Shown: positions 1 to 7,765, counted from the stretch's first letter. The stretch is 10,648 bases of DNA from an uncultured Thiotrichaceae bacterium (GCA_902727945.1 CACVAV010000020.1:1-10648), one strand, 5' to 3'. Notes: a model not told the origin generated them from the sequence alone. Numbers and translations: made by a program.

Positions 1-1199
1 GTGCTCCACGGAATGCCTGCGTTAAATATATTGTTATAAATAAACCATGGCTCACGATCGATATTATCCTCCGACACCGCTGTCACAATACCGGTACGCT
101 TCCAGCGCTCTTTCTGTACTTCAAAAATATTCTTCAATAGCTTGGTGTTCTCATCATCCAGGCCATTTTCTGTCGCATCCATGGCGTAGGATTCAGTAAT
201 AACGTAGTTATTAGCGCCGAACTCACGCGGATCACGCGTATCATGCGCAATAGAAACGCCCATTACATCAATTTCATTGCGGAATTTGTTGTTATAAGTC
301 GCCGCCACACTCATATCAAAGCCCAGCGTTTTGAATACCTTCGCGGTATATTGCTCGTAACCCAAACGCCCTTCCTGTAACACTCTGATCTTTTTGGGAT
401 CTTCCTTATCACGCGCCATACCGTACATCTGGCCATCTTTAACCATGCGTGAAAAGTCCCAACGATCGATGGTCTTCTTGGCGATATTTTTATATTTCGG
501 GTGCATGCACTGGACAGTGTTCAGCCATGACACTAAACGGCCCAAATCCAATACTGATACGCCAATACCATCCGGCACCGGCTTATTCGCGTAATCCACC
601 ATCGCGCCGGTTTTAGTGTTATACGCTTTATTCGGCGCTTCATCATTGAACATTTTGAAGGTGTTTAATGTCTTAAACATCGCCATAATGCGGTCATCAA
701 ACTCTTTCTGATCAATAAAACCAAAATCTTTCGCTGCAATAGTCGCCGCCAACGCTGAACCGGTGTCCCACATGGTAGTCGAGGGATAATTATTCGTAGA
801 GTTATACAAGCCTGTTTTCGGGTTGTAGTTATTCTGAAAATAAACCCAGGCAATGCGCGCAATTTCCAGATCGTCTTCACATAATTCATTACCACCCGCT
901 AAACAAGCATCCGCCACTGGTCGATTCAGGCAGGCCACCGAAGAAGACTGGCCTTCGACACCACAGCTACCTTTATCAGCACGCTTACCGGCACCTGAGA
1001 CAAGGTATTGCAGTGGCGCTTCTGCTGAACCCTGCGTTCCTGCATGCAAATCTACCGTGACAAAACTGCTCAGGTAAATAATGCCACCCGCCATTAAAAC
1101 ACCTGCCACTACCGCTAATGAGGTCAGCGTCGCCCTCCCAAAACCAGCGCTACTACGCTCTTTTGGCATAGTGATTTCATTATCTTTATTATTATCCAT
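1..1199 (-). CDS. DUF3131 membrane-anchored periplasmic protein (C-terminus cut by window edge)
   Basis: An open frame runs without a stop from the ATG at 1199-1197 to the left edge, giving 399 codons, so the C-terminus lies outside the window. A Shine-Dalgarno AGGA sits inside the end of the preceding gene, and only 2 nt separate the two genes. Residues about 1-22 are hydrophilic and cytosolic, and about 24-46 form one membrane anchor. Then comes a spacer with four cysteines (C79, C90, C99, C107), probably periplasmic and disulfide-bonded. From about residue 112 the DUF3131 signature appears: ARIAWVYF, a TGLYNS turn, and NYPSTTMWDTGS around 137-148. From memory, this family resembles all-alpha glucoamylase-like toroids and often occurs near glycan synthases. 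Catalysis is not shown. Likely role (inference): binding or trimming the polysaccharide made by this locus. The family call is firm; the function is not. Confidence 0.85.
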   Translation of the reverse strand, partial: MDNNKDNEITMPKERSSAGFGRATLTSLAVVAGVLMAGGIIYLSSFVTVDLHAGTQGSAEAPLQYLVSGAGKRADKGSCGVEGQSSSVACLNRPVADACLAGGNELCEDDLEIARIAWVYFQNNYNPKTGLYNSTNNYPSTTMWDTGSALAATIAAKDFGFIDQKEFDDRIMAMFKTLNTFKMFNDEAPNKAYNTKTGAMVDYANKPVPDGIGVSVLDLGRLVSWLNTVQCMHPKYKNIAKKTIDRWDFSRMVKDGQMYGMARDKEDPKKIRVLQEGRLGYEQYTAKVFKTLGFDMSVAATYNNKFRNEIDVMGVSIAHDTRDPREFGANNYVITESYAMDATENGLDDENTKLLKNIFEVQKERWKRTGIVTAVSEDNIDREPWFIYNNIFNAGIPWS

Positions 1200-1201
1200 G
1201 A

Positions 1202-1744
1202 CTACTTATCCTGTTTGTTCAATGTTTGTTTCAGCACCGAATAAATGGGTTTTGCATCTTTTTTAAGTTTGCCCGCTGTCCAGGCCCCAATGGTGATATC
1301 GACATCTTGCATCAAGCCTTGCAACGCTTTTTTATGTTCAGGGTAATTGCTGCCTGATTTCCAGATAAGTTCCTTGCTGGATTTCAGTGTCTCAGCAGCT
1401 CCCTTGCCATTTTGAGCCTGGCGCTGAATTTCAGCTTCAAGTACCAGGGTATAAGCCTTACGCAAAGCACCAATTTTATTTTGGGCAGCCTGAAGTGCTT
1501 GCAGCTTTTTCTCACTGTTGACTTGCTTAGTCTGATGTTCAACCAAACTATCTACTTTGCCATCCAATGTTGTTAGCTTTTCAACGCTATCTTTTTGTAA
1601 GACATTAGCCTCAGGATCAGGCGTAACCTGCTGCTGCAATAAACTGGTTTGTAAACTTAGCTGGTTACTCTGCTGGTTAAACTGCATCAGCAACCAAACC
1701 ACCAATACAAAGGTTGCTACCTGAAAAATTTTAGAAAACATCAT
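1202..1744 (-). CDS. Small inner-membrane protein with one TM and a coiled coil, function unknown
   Basis: This 180-residue protein has one N-terminal hydrophobic segment (about residues 5-20), then a Gln-rich stretch and long amphipathic helices, likely coiled coil, to about residue 100. The C-terminal third is Lys-rich with several Trp (WKSG, GAWTAGK). I do not recognise a family. Two ATG codons lie in tandem: AAGGAG is only 3 nt from the first and 6 nt from the second, so the second (codon 2) is the likelier start. The gene begins 7 nt after the acyltransferase stop and ends 2 nt before the DUF3131 start, so it is co-transcribed with them. By position it may be an accessory or scaffold subunit of the polysaccharide machinery with its coil in the periplasm. 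That role is inference only. Confidence 0.75.
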   Translation of the reverse strand: MMFSKIFQVATFVLVVWLLMQFNQQSNQLSLQTSLLQQQVTPDPEANVLQKDSVEKLTTLDGKVDSLVEHQTKQVNSEKKLQALQAAQNKIGALRKAYTLVLEAEIQRQAQNGKGAAETLKSSKELIWKSGSNYPEHKKALQGLMQDVDITIGAWTAGKLKKDAKPIYSVLKQTLNKQDK

Positions 1745-1751
1745 TCACTCC

Positions 1752-2990
1752 TTAGTTGGCTGTGCGGCTGTCAGGCCCGTCAGTTAAGTCGGTTAAATCA
1801 AGCACACCCAAGGTGCCAGCCTTCGTATCACTCGTTGTTTCAATGTCTGACTTCGCCGGTTTGTCTGCCTTGGTCTTTTTTGCGGCAAATGGTAACGGCC
1901 CAAGACCCACTGTCCATGCTAATAACGCAGTCCTGCCCAACAGAATGGCCACACCCAGTGATGCACTCGCAGCTACCGCATATTTCAGCACGGTGTACTG
2001 ATAAGGCTGGAATTCAATACCCATGACCAACACATCAAAAATGTCGATAATGGCGGGATGTACCAGATACATACCAAAGGTATATTTCGACCAGTCAGAC
2101 AACTTATCCGGCCAGTTTAAGTGTTGAGAAGCCATAAAAATGGTCAACGACAACACCGGAATCAGATAATGCACATAGTAGAAAGCGCCTGTGCGCACAG
2201 CAAACTCACCGCTTTCAATACTCTGTCCGGCCTGAATCAGTTTGATCATAAAAAACAGGCACAATGCAAACAGCGCAAAGCCCATAATTTTCATCGAAGT
2301 ATCCCGGTCAAGCTTTGTTTTCCACCAGCCAAATAAGGCATAAGCGGCCATGCCATAACCCACATAACTAAGTATTTTCACGCCATGAACAAGGTACTCC
2401 AGCACATCCTGATTAGGCACATGCCCCCACAGCCACCCCGTCAGATACTCACGTATAAACAGCAAAGGAATCAGTACCAAGCCCAATAACGGGTAACGGG
2501 TAGCCAACTGGTAAAGCGGATAGAACAAAATCAAGGCAAATAAAGTGGGCAGGAAGTGCATGTGATATTGCGAAGAACCCAGCAGGAAATAATCAACCCA
2601 GCTTAATGGGTTCATCAGGCCATTCAGAGCGTCCTCGCCATAACCGAACTGATAAGCCTTAAACAAGCTGAAGAAGGCGTAGAAAACCGTCCATACAGCA
2701 AAAGGTACCAGCAAACGGCGGGCCTGAAGCTTCAGGGTAGACTGATAGCCCGTGGGTTTCCGTTCCAGCTTAAAAGCCAGCAGAAATAACGACACCAAAA
2801 TAAAATATTCCGTGCTGACCAGCTCAGCGGTGGTACGGAATAAAATCGTAAATAAACGCTCACCCTCCTGCGCATTCCGGAAAGGCCAGCCATAAGCATC
2901 CGTGGTGGAGTGAATAGCAATAATACAGAATGCTGCGGCGATACGGGCAGCATCCAACCAATTCATACGTACTGTGGTTGTTTTTATCAT
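1752..2990 (-). CDS. Acyltransferase-3 family integral membrane protein, likely polysaccharide O-acyltransferase
   Basis: This 412-residue polytopic protein has about ten hydrophobic segments and carries the N-terminal signature of acyltransferase family 3 (PF01757). The segment WLDAARIAAAF has the conserved Arg16, followed by IIAIHS with the conserved His27. Members move acetyl, succinyl or similar groups from the cytosol to sugars at the membrane (family knowledge). The last ~45 residues form a polar, Asp/Thr/Lys-rich tail, probably cytosolic. The start codon overlaps the upstream stop as ATGA, with GAGGT about 8 nt upstream, which indicates translational coupling. Neighbouring glycan genes suggest that it acylates the exopolysaccharide from the GT2 at 8647-10452. 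OpgC-type glucan modification or another acceptor cannot be excluded. Confidence 0.88.
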   Translation of the reverse strand: MIKTTTVRMNWLDAARIAAAFCIIAIHSTTDAYGWPFRNAQEGERLFTILFRTTAELVSTEYFILVSLFLLAFKLERKPTGYQSTLKLQARRLLVPFAVWTVFYAFFSLFKAYQFGYGEDALNGLMNPLSWVDYFLLGSSQYHMHFLPTLFALILFYPLYQLATRYPLLGLVLIPLLFIREYLTGWLWGHVPNQDVLEYLVHGVKILSYVGYGMAAYALFGWWKTKLDRDTSMKIMGFALFALCLFFMIKLIQAGQSIESGEFAVRTGAFYYVHYLIPVLSLTIFMASQHLNWPDKLSDWSKYTFGMYLVHPAIIDIFDVLVMGIEFQPYQYTVLKYAVAASASLGVAILLGRTALLAWTVGLGPLPFAAKKTKADKPAKSDIETTSDTKAGTLGVLDLTDLTDGPDSRTAN

Positions 2991-3529
2991 TGTTGTCTTA
3001 CCTCAACCTGTGCTATTTCCTGAGCCGTCACAATGTCAGCCATCCCCGGATATTCTCCGGTTTTCTGGCTGGTTTCATGCCACTGATCGATCTGTGCTAT
3101 ACCCTCAGCTCCTACCGCCAGCACTACAAGACTTAAACGGCTGTCATTTTTTTGCGGCTCACTGATTTCCTTTGACCATTCACCGGGCGTACTTCCAAGC
3201 GGGTGCTTTGGCCAATAACGTTGATTGCGTTTCATCATCAGATAAGCCTGCGTCGTATTCTCCGGCAGCTTAATCAGCACACCCTTTGCAGTAAATACAG
3301 CATCAACACGCTTACCCTGCTGCGGGTAGCTAATCGCTGCAAAATCAGTGGCAGCAGGCACACGTTCAACCACCCGGTAATCACCAAGTGAATAAAATAC
3401 ACCTGTCAGCAAAATAGAGACGGTAATGGGCAGCAGTGCGGCACATAGCAAGACCCACAAACGGCGGGTGCTATCAGTCATAGTTGTACCACCGGAACCG
3501 ATGGCATTGCCTTTTATTGTTGTATTCAT
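2987..3529 (-). CDS. Single-TM hypothetical protein coupled to the acyltransferase
   Basis: I do not recognise this family. From the first ATG it is 180 residues long. One transmembrane segment spans about residues 24-46, and the remaining ~130 residues look like a soluble domain, probably periplasmic, containing the segments YWPKHPLG and GEWSKEIS. The start is uncertain. The first ATG has no visible Shine-Dalgarno, whereas Met17 (3481-3479) has GGTGG about 7 nt upstream. Met17 would give 164 residues and place the TM near the N-terminus, so I favour it. The TGA stop overlaps the acyltransferase ATG, so the two are probably made in fixed ratio and may form a complex. The gene follows an AT-rich spacer that may hold a promoter. 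An accessory role in glycan acylation is inferred from position. Confidence 0.75.
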   Translation of the reverse strand: MNTTIKGNAIGSGGTTMTDSTRRLWVLLCAALLPITVSILLTGVFYSLGDYRVVERVPAATDFAAISYPQQGKRVDAVFTAKGVLIKLPENTTQAYLMMKRNQRYWPKHPLGSTPGEWSKEISEPQKNDSRLSLVVLAVGAEGIAQIDQWHETSQKTGEYPGMADIVTAQEIAQVEVRQQ

Positions 3530-3584
3530 AGGACTAAATTCGATTGTTTTATAAATTATAATTATTTATGTAAATATTTGTTAT
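3530..3584 (-). promoter_or_regulatory. Candidate promoter in AT-rich spacer between kinase and glycan genes
   Basis: This is the second largest gap (55 bp) in the minus-strand operon and is far more AT-rich than its surroundings. Read on the minus strand, TTTACA (3574-3569) precedes TATAAA (3553-3548) with 15 bp spacing, a short but possible sigma-70 pair. A TATAAT lies at 3560-3555 without a good -35. Any strongly AT-rich stretch yields such matches, so this is weak. If real, it would let the hypothetical/acyltransferase/DUF3131 genes be transcribed separately from the sensor genes. Confidence 0.25.
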
Positions 3585-5432
3585 TTATACAGTTTGCACT
3601 TCGACAGGACACCATTTATTAATAGCTTCTCGCAGTACTTCGAGCTGAATCGGTTTGGTTAAATATTCAACCATGCCCACCTGAAAGTACTCAGCCTCAT
3701 CACCTTTCATCGCATTCGCTGTCAAGGCGATGATCGGTGTTGTCATTTCCGGCCAGCTGGCTTTGATCCGGCGGGTTGTTTCGATGCCGCTAATACCCGG
3801 CATCTGAATATCCATAAAAATCAGATCAAAATCATCACGGCGTTCTTCCAGCAGTTTAAGTGCCTCGTACCCATCATAAGCAAACACCGTCTCATGACCC
3901 AGTTTCTTCAGCATACCTTTGGCCACCATGCGGTTAATGCCATGATCTTCCACCACCAGAATAGTCACACTCTGATGATCAACTGATTCCGCCATTGTAC
4001 CAAGTGGCTGATATTCCGGGCCTGAATGAGGCGCATCCGGGGAAGCAAGCTGTCGACTTTCTGCCCTTACCGGACGAGGCAAACGGGCAGTAACAGACCT
4101 TACAGAATTTATGTGCTGATTTTTCTGATCCTTCGGTTGATCACTCAGCAGCACCCCAAGCTTGTCATAACTCACAGGGCGATAAAGTGCCGTGCATTGA
4201 ACGTCAGGAATCGCTGAAAACAAATCATTGTATTGCATAGTTTGATTGATAATCCGACCCACCCTGAGTAGTTGTCTATCCGGAAGTTCGCCGCTGCGCC
4301 TGAGCATTGCATCCACAGAAGATAATTCCCGCCCGGTAAAGCTATCAGGAATAATAATCAACCACTCCGGCACCGACTGTTTAAACAACACGGCTAACTC
4401 TGCCGCACTTCCGGCTTCACGGCAGGCAACTCCCATGTAAGTGAGTTGCTCAATTAATAGCGTTCTGTGTATCTGATTTTTGTCAAACACAATGCAATCG
4501 GTGGTAGCCAAAGATAATAGTGGCACACCAGACAATGGCTCTTCATACGCCAGCAAAGGTACCTCAAACCAAAAAGTACTACCGCCGCGTAACTCACTCT
4601 CTACACCAATTTCGCCGCCCATTAGTTCAACCAGTTGACGCGAAATCGCCAGCCCCAGTCCTGTACCACTGTTATTGTGCTGGTCATAACTGTTGATCTG
4701 GCTGAAAGCCTTAAACAGACCGTGTATTTTTTCTTCAGGAATCCCCACCCCGGAATCCTGAATAGCAAAGCGCACAAAATTAGCTTTATCTGCCAAAGTA
4801 ATACGTAATACCACCTCACCTGTAGCCGTGAACTTAATCGCATTACCAATCAGGTTCATCAGCACCTGACGCAGGCGTAACACATCACCCGCCATCGCAT
4901 CAGGCACATCAGCCGCCGTGATTATAAATAGATCAAGTTCTTTTTGTGCTGCAATAACGCCTAATGTTTCGGTAATTGAAGGCAAAGAAGCGCCCAGTTG
5001 AAAAGGCTCCTGAATCAGCTCCAATTTACCGGCATCCAGACGTGATATATCCAGAATATCATTGATAATAGTTAACAGTGATTGCGCAGAATGCAGGATG
5101 GTATCCACCTGATGATGCTGCCCGTCATCCAGTTCAGTATCTTTTAGTAAACTGGTGATACCAATAATGCCATTCATTGGCGTACGAATTTCATGGCTCA
5201 TGGCAGCAAGAAATGCGCTTTTTGCACGGTTAGCATCCATCGCCCGATCCGTCGCCACACTCAATTCTTCAGTACGAACAGCTACCTGGTTTTCCAATGA
5301 ATCCGCCAGAGAGCGTAACTCCTGATTCACCTCGTACAGCTCCGCACTTTTTGCCTCAAGTAGCATTTCTGCCATCTTGCGGGCTTTCTTCTCTCTTTCC
5401 AAACGACGTTGCAGGCGTACAAGCTGATCCAT
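3585..5432 (-). CDS. Soluble hybrid histidine kinase, H-NOX-associated
   Basis: The protein has 615 residues with no membrane segment and no PAS/GAF domain. Residues 1-70 form a charged coiled coil (RLQRRLEREKKARKMAE). HisKA follows with phospho-acceptor His80 in MSHEIRTPMNGI. The HATPase has an N box with N193 and N197, G1 DSGVGI at 226-231, and G2 GTGLGLAI at 256-263. Residues about 308-430 look like a receiver-type fold without clear catalytic Asp residues. The C-terminal receiver (about 489-608) is intact: E495/D496, phospho-acceptor D541 in FMDIQMP, T571, K593. The gene starts 2 nt after the H-NOX stop, with AAGG 7 nt before its ATG. With no input domain of its own, it most likely takes its signal from H-NOX, as in the HnoK/HahK kinases, and passes phosphate to the HPt protein at 6018-6380. 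Domain calls are firm; partner choice rests on gene order. Confidence 0.95.
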   Translation of the reverse strand: MDQLVRLQRRLEREKKARKMAEMLLEAKSAELYEVNQELRSLADSLENQVAVRTEELSVATDRAMDANRAKSAFLAAMSHEIRTPMNGIIGITSLLKDTELDDGQHHQVDTILHSAQSLLTIINDILDISRLDAGKLELIQEPFQLGASLPSITETLGVIAAQKELDLFIITAADVPDAMAGDVLRLRQVLMNLIGNAIKFTATGEVVLRITLADKANFVRFAIQDSGVGIPEEKIHGLFKAFSQINSYDQHNNSGTGLGLAISRQLVELMGGEIGVESELRGGSTFWFEVPLLAYEEPLSGVPLLSLATTDCIVFDKNQIHRTLLIEQLTYMGVACREAGSAAELAVLFKQSVPEWLIIIPDSFTGRELSSVDAMLRRSGELPDRQLLRVGRIINQTMQYNDLFSAIPDVQCTALYRPVSYDKLGVLLSDQPKDQKNQHINSVRSVTARLPRPVRAESRQLASPDAPHSGPEYQPLGTMAESVDHQSVTILVVEDHGINRMVAKGMLKKLGHETVFAYDGYEALKLLEERRDDFDLIFMDIQMPGISGIETTRRIKASWPEMTTPIIALTANAMKGDEAEYFQVGMVEYLTKPIQLEVLREAINKWCPVEVQTV

Positions 5433-5434
5433 GT

Positions 5435-5977
5435 CTACGCCTTCACAATGCGAAATTCTGCATGCGTGCCTTTACCTGCTGACAAATCTTTCATAATAAT
5501 TTCAGCATCCACTTTAAAGTAATCCATACAACCACGTAGCAGGCCCTGAGCTAAGGTAGAAAAAGGATGCTGAGAACTGTATGTCATGATCAGCACTTTC
5601 TCGCCTTCACGCTCTGTCACAAAAGACGGTAACGAAGCGTCCGGATAAAGCTTGCGTACTTCGACATGAATATAATGCTCCACAGATTCCAGAAATGTGA
5701 ACACACCTCCATTTTCTGAAAAAAATGCCGGATGTAACTGGTAAAAACGCCCGAACAAATGCTGCCCGAATACACGTATCAAATCTTCAACTTCAATACC
5801 CGTGCGCCTGGACAAGCTCACCACCAACTTCACTATTTCCTTGTGTGAGTAAGTACCGACAGAGGTATAGATACCTTCTGACTCAAGATCAGAGTCATCA
5901 ATAATGTCATCGACCATATCGTCAGAGAACTTGTCAGCCACCATCTCAAGAAATTCAGTAAAAACGATACCCTTCAT
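5435..5977 (-). CDS. hnoX: H-NOX (HNOB) haem-based nitric oxide sensor
   Basis: The length of 180 residues is the normal size of a stand-alone H-NOX domain. The sequence opens with MKGIVF, typical of the family, and has the proximal haem-ligand region YIHVEVRKLYP with His104 as the expected iron ligand. The haem-propionate motif YxSxR appears at 133-137 as Tyr-Ser-Ser-Gln-His, so Tyr and Ser are kept but Arg is replaced by His. The position matching Tt H-NOX Tyr140 (five residues after the Arg) is Leu142, so the distal Tyr that stabilises O2 is absent, consistent with NO rather than O2 sensing. The gene sits in the cytosolic sensor block: HPt ends 40 nt upstream and the kinase starts 2 nt downstream. 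GGG lies 6 nt before the ATG. NO binding presumably switches the kinase; the direction is unknown. Confidence 0.93.
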   Translation of the reverse strand: MKGIVFTEFLEMVADKFSDDMVDDIIDDSDLESEGIYTSVGTYSHKEIVKLVVSLSRRTGIEVEDLIRVFGQHLFGRFYQLHPAFFSENGGVFTFLESVEHYIHVEVRKLYPDASLPSFVTEREGEKVLIMTYSSQHPFSTLAQGLLRGCMDYFKVDAEIIMKDLSAGKGTHAEFRIVKA

Positions 5978-6017
5978 AAAAAGCCCTTTTATTGTTCTTT
6001 AATTAATAGCTTTATAG

Positions 6018-6380
6018 CTATAGCTCAACAATCATTTCCTCTTTTAGCTGCTGTTCGACCCGCTGAAACTCAGCTTCCAGCTTCAGAAAAGTCTGAGCAG
6101 CGAATAAATCGTCCTTATTGTCCTTGTACGCTTCCAGCAAGCCGCACAGCTCTGCCATAGTAAAAGCGCCGAGCAGTTTGCAGCTCGATTTCAGCTTATG
6201 ACAGATTGCCCCGACATGATCTGAATGCTGATGATTAATCGCATGAGGGATGCTCTTCATTGCTTTATGCGTATCAAGCATAAAAAAATCAATGATTTCC
6301 TGAAAGCCTTCATCACCCATTAGTTCTTCCAGTTGGGAGTAGGTATCCATGTCAATAGGATTTATTGAGAGTTTAGACAT
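6018..6380 (-). CDS. Stand-alone HPt phosphotransfer protein (HptB-like role)
   Basis: This 120-residue, mostly helical protein has the HPt signature CHKLKSSCKLLGA, in which His61 is the phospho-accepting residue and the downstream Leu-Gly-Ala closes the motif. The length fits a single four-helix HPt domain with no kinase or receiver attached. It is the first gene of the minus-strand operon, diverging from the REC-PP2C gene 113 bp away. The adjacent hybrid kinase ends in a receiver and lacks its own HPt, and the divergent phosphatase begins with a receiver, so this protein is the natural relay between them. In Pseudomonas, HptB plays this part upstream of HsbR. The Shine-Dalgarno is modest (GAGA about 9 nt upstream). 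Confidence 0.93.
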   Translation of the reverse strand: MSKLSINPIDMDTYSQLEELMGDEGFQEIIDFFMLDTHKAMKSIPHAINHQHSDHVGAICHKLKSSCKLLGAFTMAELCGLLEAYKDNKDDLFAAQTFLKLEAEFQRVEQQLKEEMIVEL

Positions 6381-6493
6381 TGTTATTCATCTCATTTGCT
6401 TGCTAATCTTTATAAATATAATTTATGATTTGAGTGTAAGTATAAGCATAATTCATCAATAAGAAAACCTCGGATGATAAGAATTAAAAATTT
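6381..6493. promoter_or_regulatory. Divergent intergenic region between sensor and partner-switch operons
   Basis: This 113-bp, very AT-rich region separates the two divergent operons and must hold at least one promoter in each direction. On the plus strand a TATAAT lies at 6417-6422, but I see no convincing -35 element at proper spacing. No clear FNR/Dnr-type TTGAT-N4-ATCAA, NorR GTCA-N-TGAC or sigma-54 motif is visible. The ribosome site of the plus-strand gene is weak: GGA lies about 19 nt from the ATG. The role follows from position; individual elements are unproven. Confidence 0.55.
6412..6426. promoter_or_regulatory. AT-rich 15-bp interrupted palindrome, possible operator
   Basis: ATAAAT, then ATA, then ATTTAT form a perfect inverted repeat with a 3-nt centre, near the middle-left of the divergent region and overlapping the TATAAT at 6417-6422. 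Its placement would let a dimeric regulator act on both operons. In such AT-rich sequence a palindrome of this size can arise by chance. Confidence 0.25.
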
Positions 6494-7693
6494 ATGAAAA
6501 TCCTACTGGTCGACGACGCTCTTGACATGCGCCTCGTCATGAAACGCACACTCACACTGATGGATCATCAGGTAACCGTGGCTGAAGATGGTGCAGAAGC
6601 CTGGGAATATTTGCGGAATGAAGTCTTTCAGGCAGTCATCACTGACTGGGATATGCCCAATATGAATGGCGTAGAGTTATGCCGCCATATCCGTTCGGCT
6701 ACATTCCCTAATTATGTCTATATCATCCTGCTGACCGGGCGCTCCGGAAAACACAACCTGATTGCCGGTATGGACGCCGGCGCTGATGACTTTGCCACTA
6801 AGCCCATGGAGCGCGATGAAATGGAAGTGCTGCTACGGGCAGCAGAACGGGTCATTTCACTGGAACGTCGCCTGGAACAACAGAATCATGACCTTGCCAA
6901 GGTCAATGAATCATTGGAAAAAGCCCGGGATGAAACCATGCGCGACCTCCACCATGCCGCTACTTTGCAGATGGGTATTCTGCCTGCTCAGAAGCAGATT
7001 GGCCGGTTAGATTTTGCCTGGTTTTTCCGGCCCGCACAGATGATCGGTGGTGATACCTTTAATTACTTTCCAATGAATGAACGCCTACAGCTCTTTTATA
7101 CCGTCGATGTATCGGGGCACGGTATTTCTGCTGCCCTTTTATCCATGTACCTTTCCAACCTGCTGACTTCAACGGCTGATCAAACTTGTAGCCAATGGTG
7201 TGGCGGTAATGAAGCATCGATAAAACAAAATTTAGCAAAAATGCTGCGCTTTTTTAATGAGCATTTATTAGATCTTACTGACCACTATTTCACCATGATT
7301 CTGGGCGTGATTGACACTTCTGAGCACCGGCTGCATTTCATTCAGGCGGGGCACCCCATGCCATTTTTAGTCGATAAGGCATCCGGCTGCGTTGAAGAAC
7401 TGGATTGTACCGGCTTCCCGGTGGGCCTGGTGCCGGATGTTGACTATGAAGTCATGTCCTATCCGTTTCCACCTGAGAGCCGGTTAGTTTTGTTTTCAGA
7501 TGGCTTGTTTGAAATGCTTGATAATAAGGGACAGCCATTACTGAATAGCGACCTTGATGCTGTATTAAAAACTTCAGTCGATGCAGATGCCACGGAAACT
7601 GTCCGGTCAATACGCAATCACTTTTTAGTAGATGGTTATGAGAAAAATCAGCCCGACGATTTATCTGTCATGGTGATTGATTTCAAAGCATGA
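6494..7693 (+). CDS. Response regulator with PP2C-type (SpoIIE/RsbU) Ser phosphatase output
   Basis: 399 residues. The receiver spans about 1-120, with acidic D7/D8, phospho-acceptor D51 in TDWDMP, T81 and K103 in ATKP. A coiled-coil linker spans about 120-155, and its end (TLQMGILP) is typical of RsbU-type proteins. The PPM/PP2C catalytic domain follows to the end: metal-binding Asp187 in IGGD, Asp205 in DVSGHG, AGHP at 285-288, Asp336 in FSDGLFE, and Asp388/Asp389 in QPDDLS. All metal ligands expected for an active SpoIIE-like phosphatase appear present. Its likely substrate is the phospho-STAS protein encoded next, and phosphate from the HPt protein would set its activity. HsbR and SypE pair REC, PP2C and an RsbW-type domain in one protein; here the RsbW-like part is a separate gene (8141-8587). 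Confidence 0.95.
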   Translation: MKILLVDDALDMRLVMKRTLTLMDHQVTVAEDGAEAWEYLRNEVFQAVITDWDMPNMNGVELCRHIRSATFPNYVYIILLTGRSGKHNLIAGMDAGADDFATKPMERDEMEVLLRAAERVISLERRLEQQNHDLAKVNESLEKARDETMRDLHHAATLQMGILPAQKQIGRLDFAWFFRPAQMIGGDTFNYFPMNERLQLFYTVDVSGHGISAALLSMYLSNLLTSTADQTCSQWCGGNEASIKQNLAKMLRFFNEHLLDLTDHYFTMILGVIDTSEHRLHFIQAGHPMPFLVDKASGCVEELDCTGFPVGLVPDVDYEVMSYPFPPESRLVLFSDGLFEMLDNKGQPLLNSDLDAVLKTSVDADATETVRSIRNHFLVDGYEKNQPDDLSVMVIDFKA

Positions 7694-7765
7694 AATAAGC
7701 CTGCCTAAAAAATTTATAGCAAAACTATTAACAGTTAAAAATACCAACAAAGGAAACAACTGACC

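Noticed and set aside
394..1266. Several 60-76-codon open frames on both strands
   Set aside because: They overlap the well-supported DUF3131 gene in other frames and show no domain or operon logic.
3585..5432. Membrane-bound sensor kinase reading
   Set aside because: The N-terminus is a charged coiled coil with no hydrophobic segment. The protein looks cytosolic, with input from H-NOX.
6007..6020. Inverted repeat TAGCT-TTAT-AGCTA at the HPt stop codon
   Set aside because: A 5-bp AT-rich stem without a following T run is too weak for a terminator. It also lies between co-directed genes 40 nt apart that appear to be one operon.
7723..7736. AACT...AGTT repeat between phosphatase and STAS genes
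   Set aside because: A four-base stem in an AT-rich gap cannot be told from chance.
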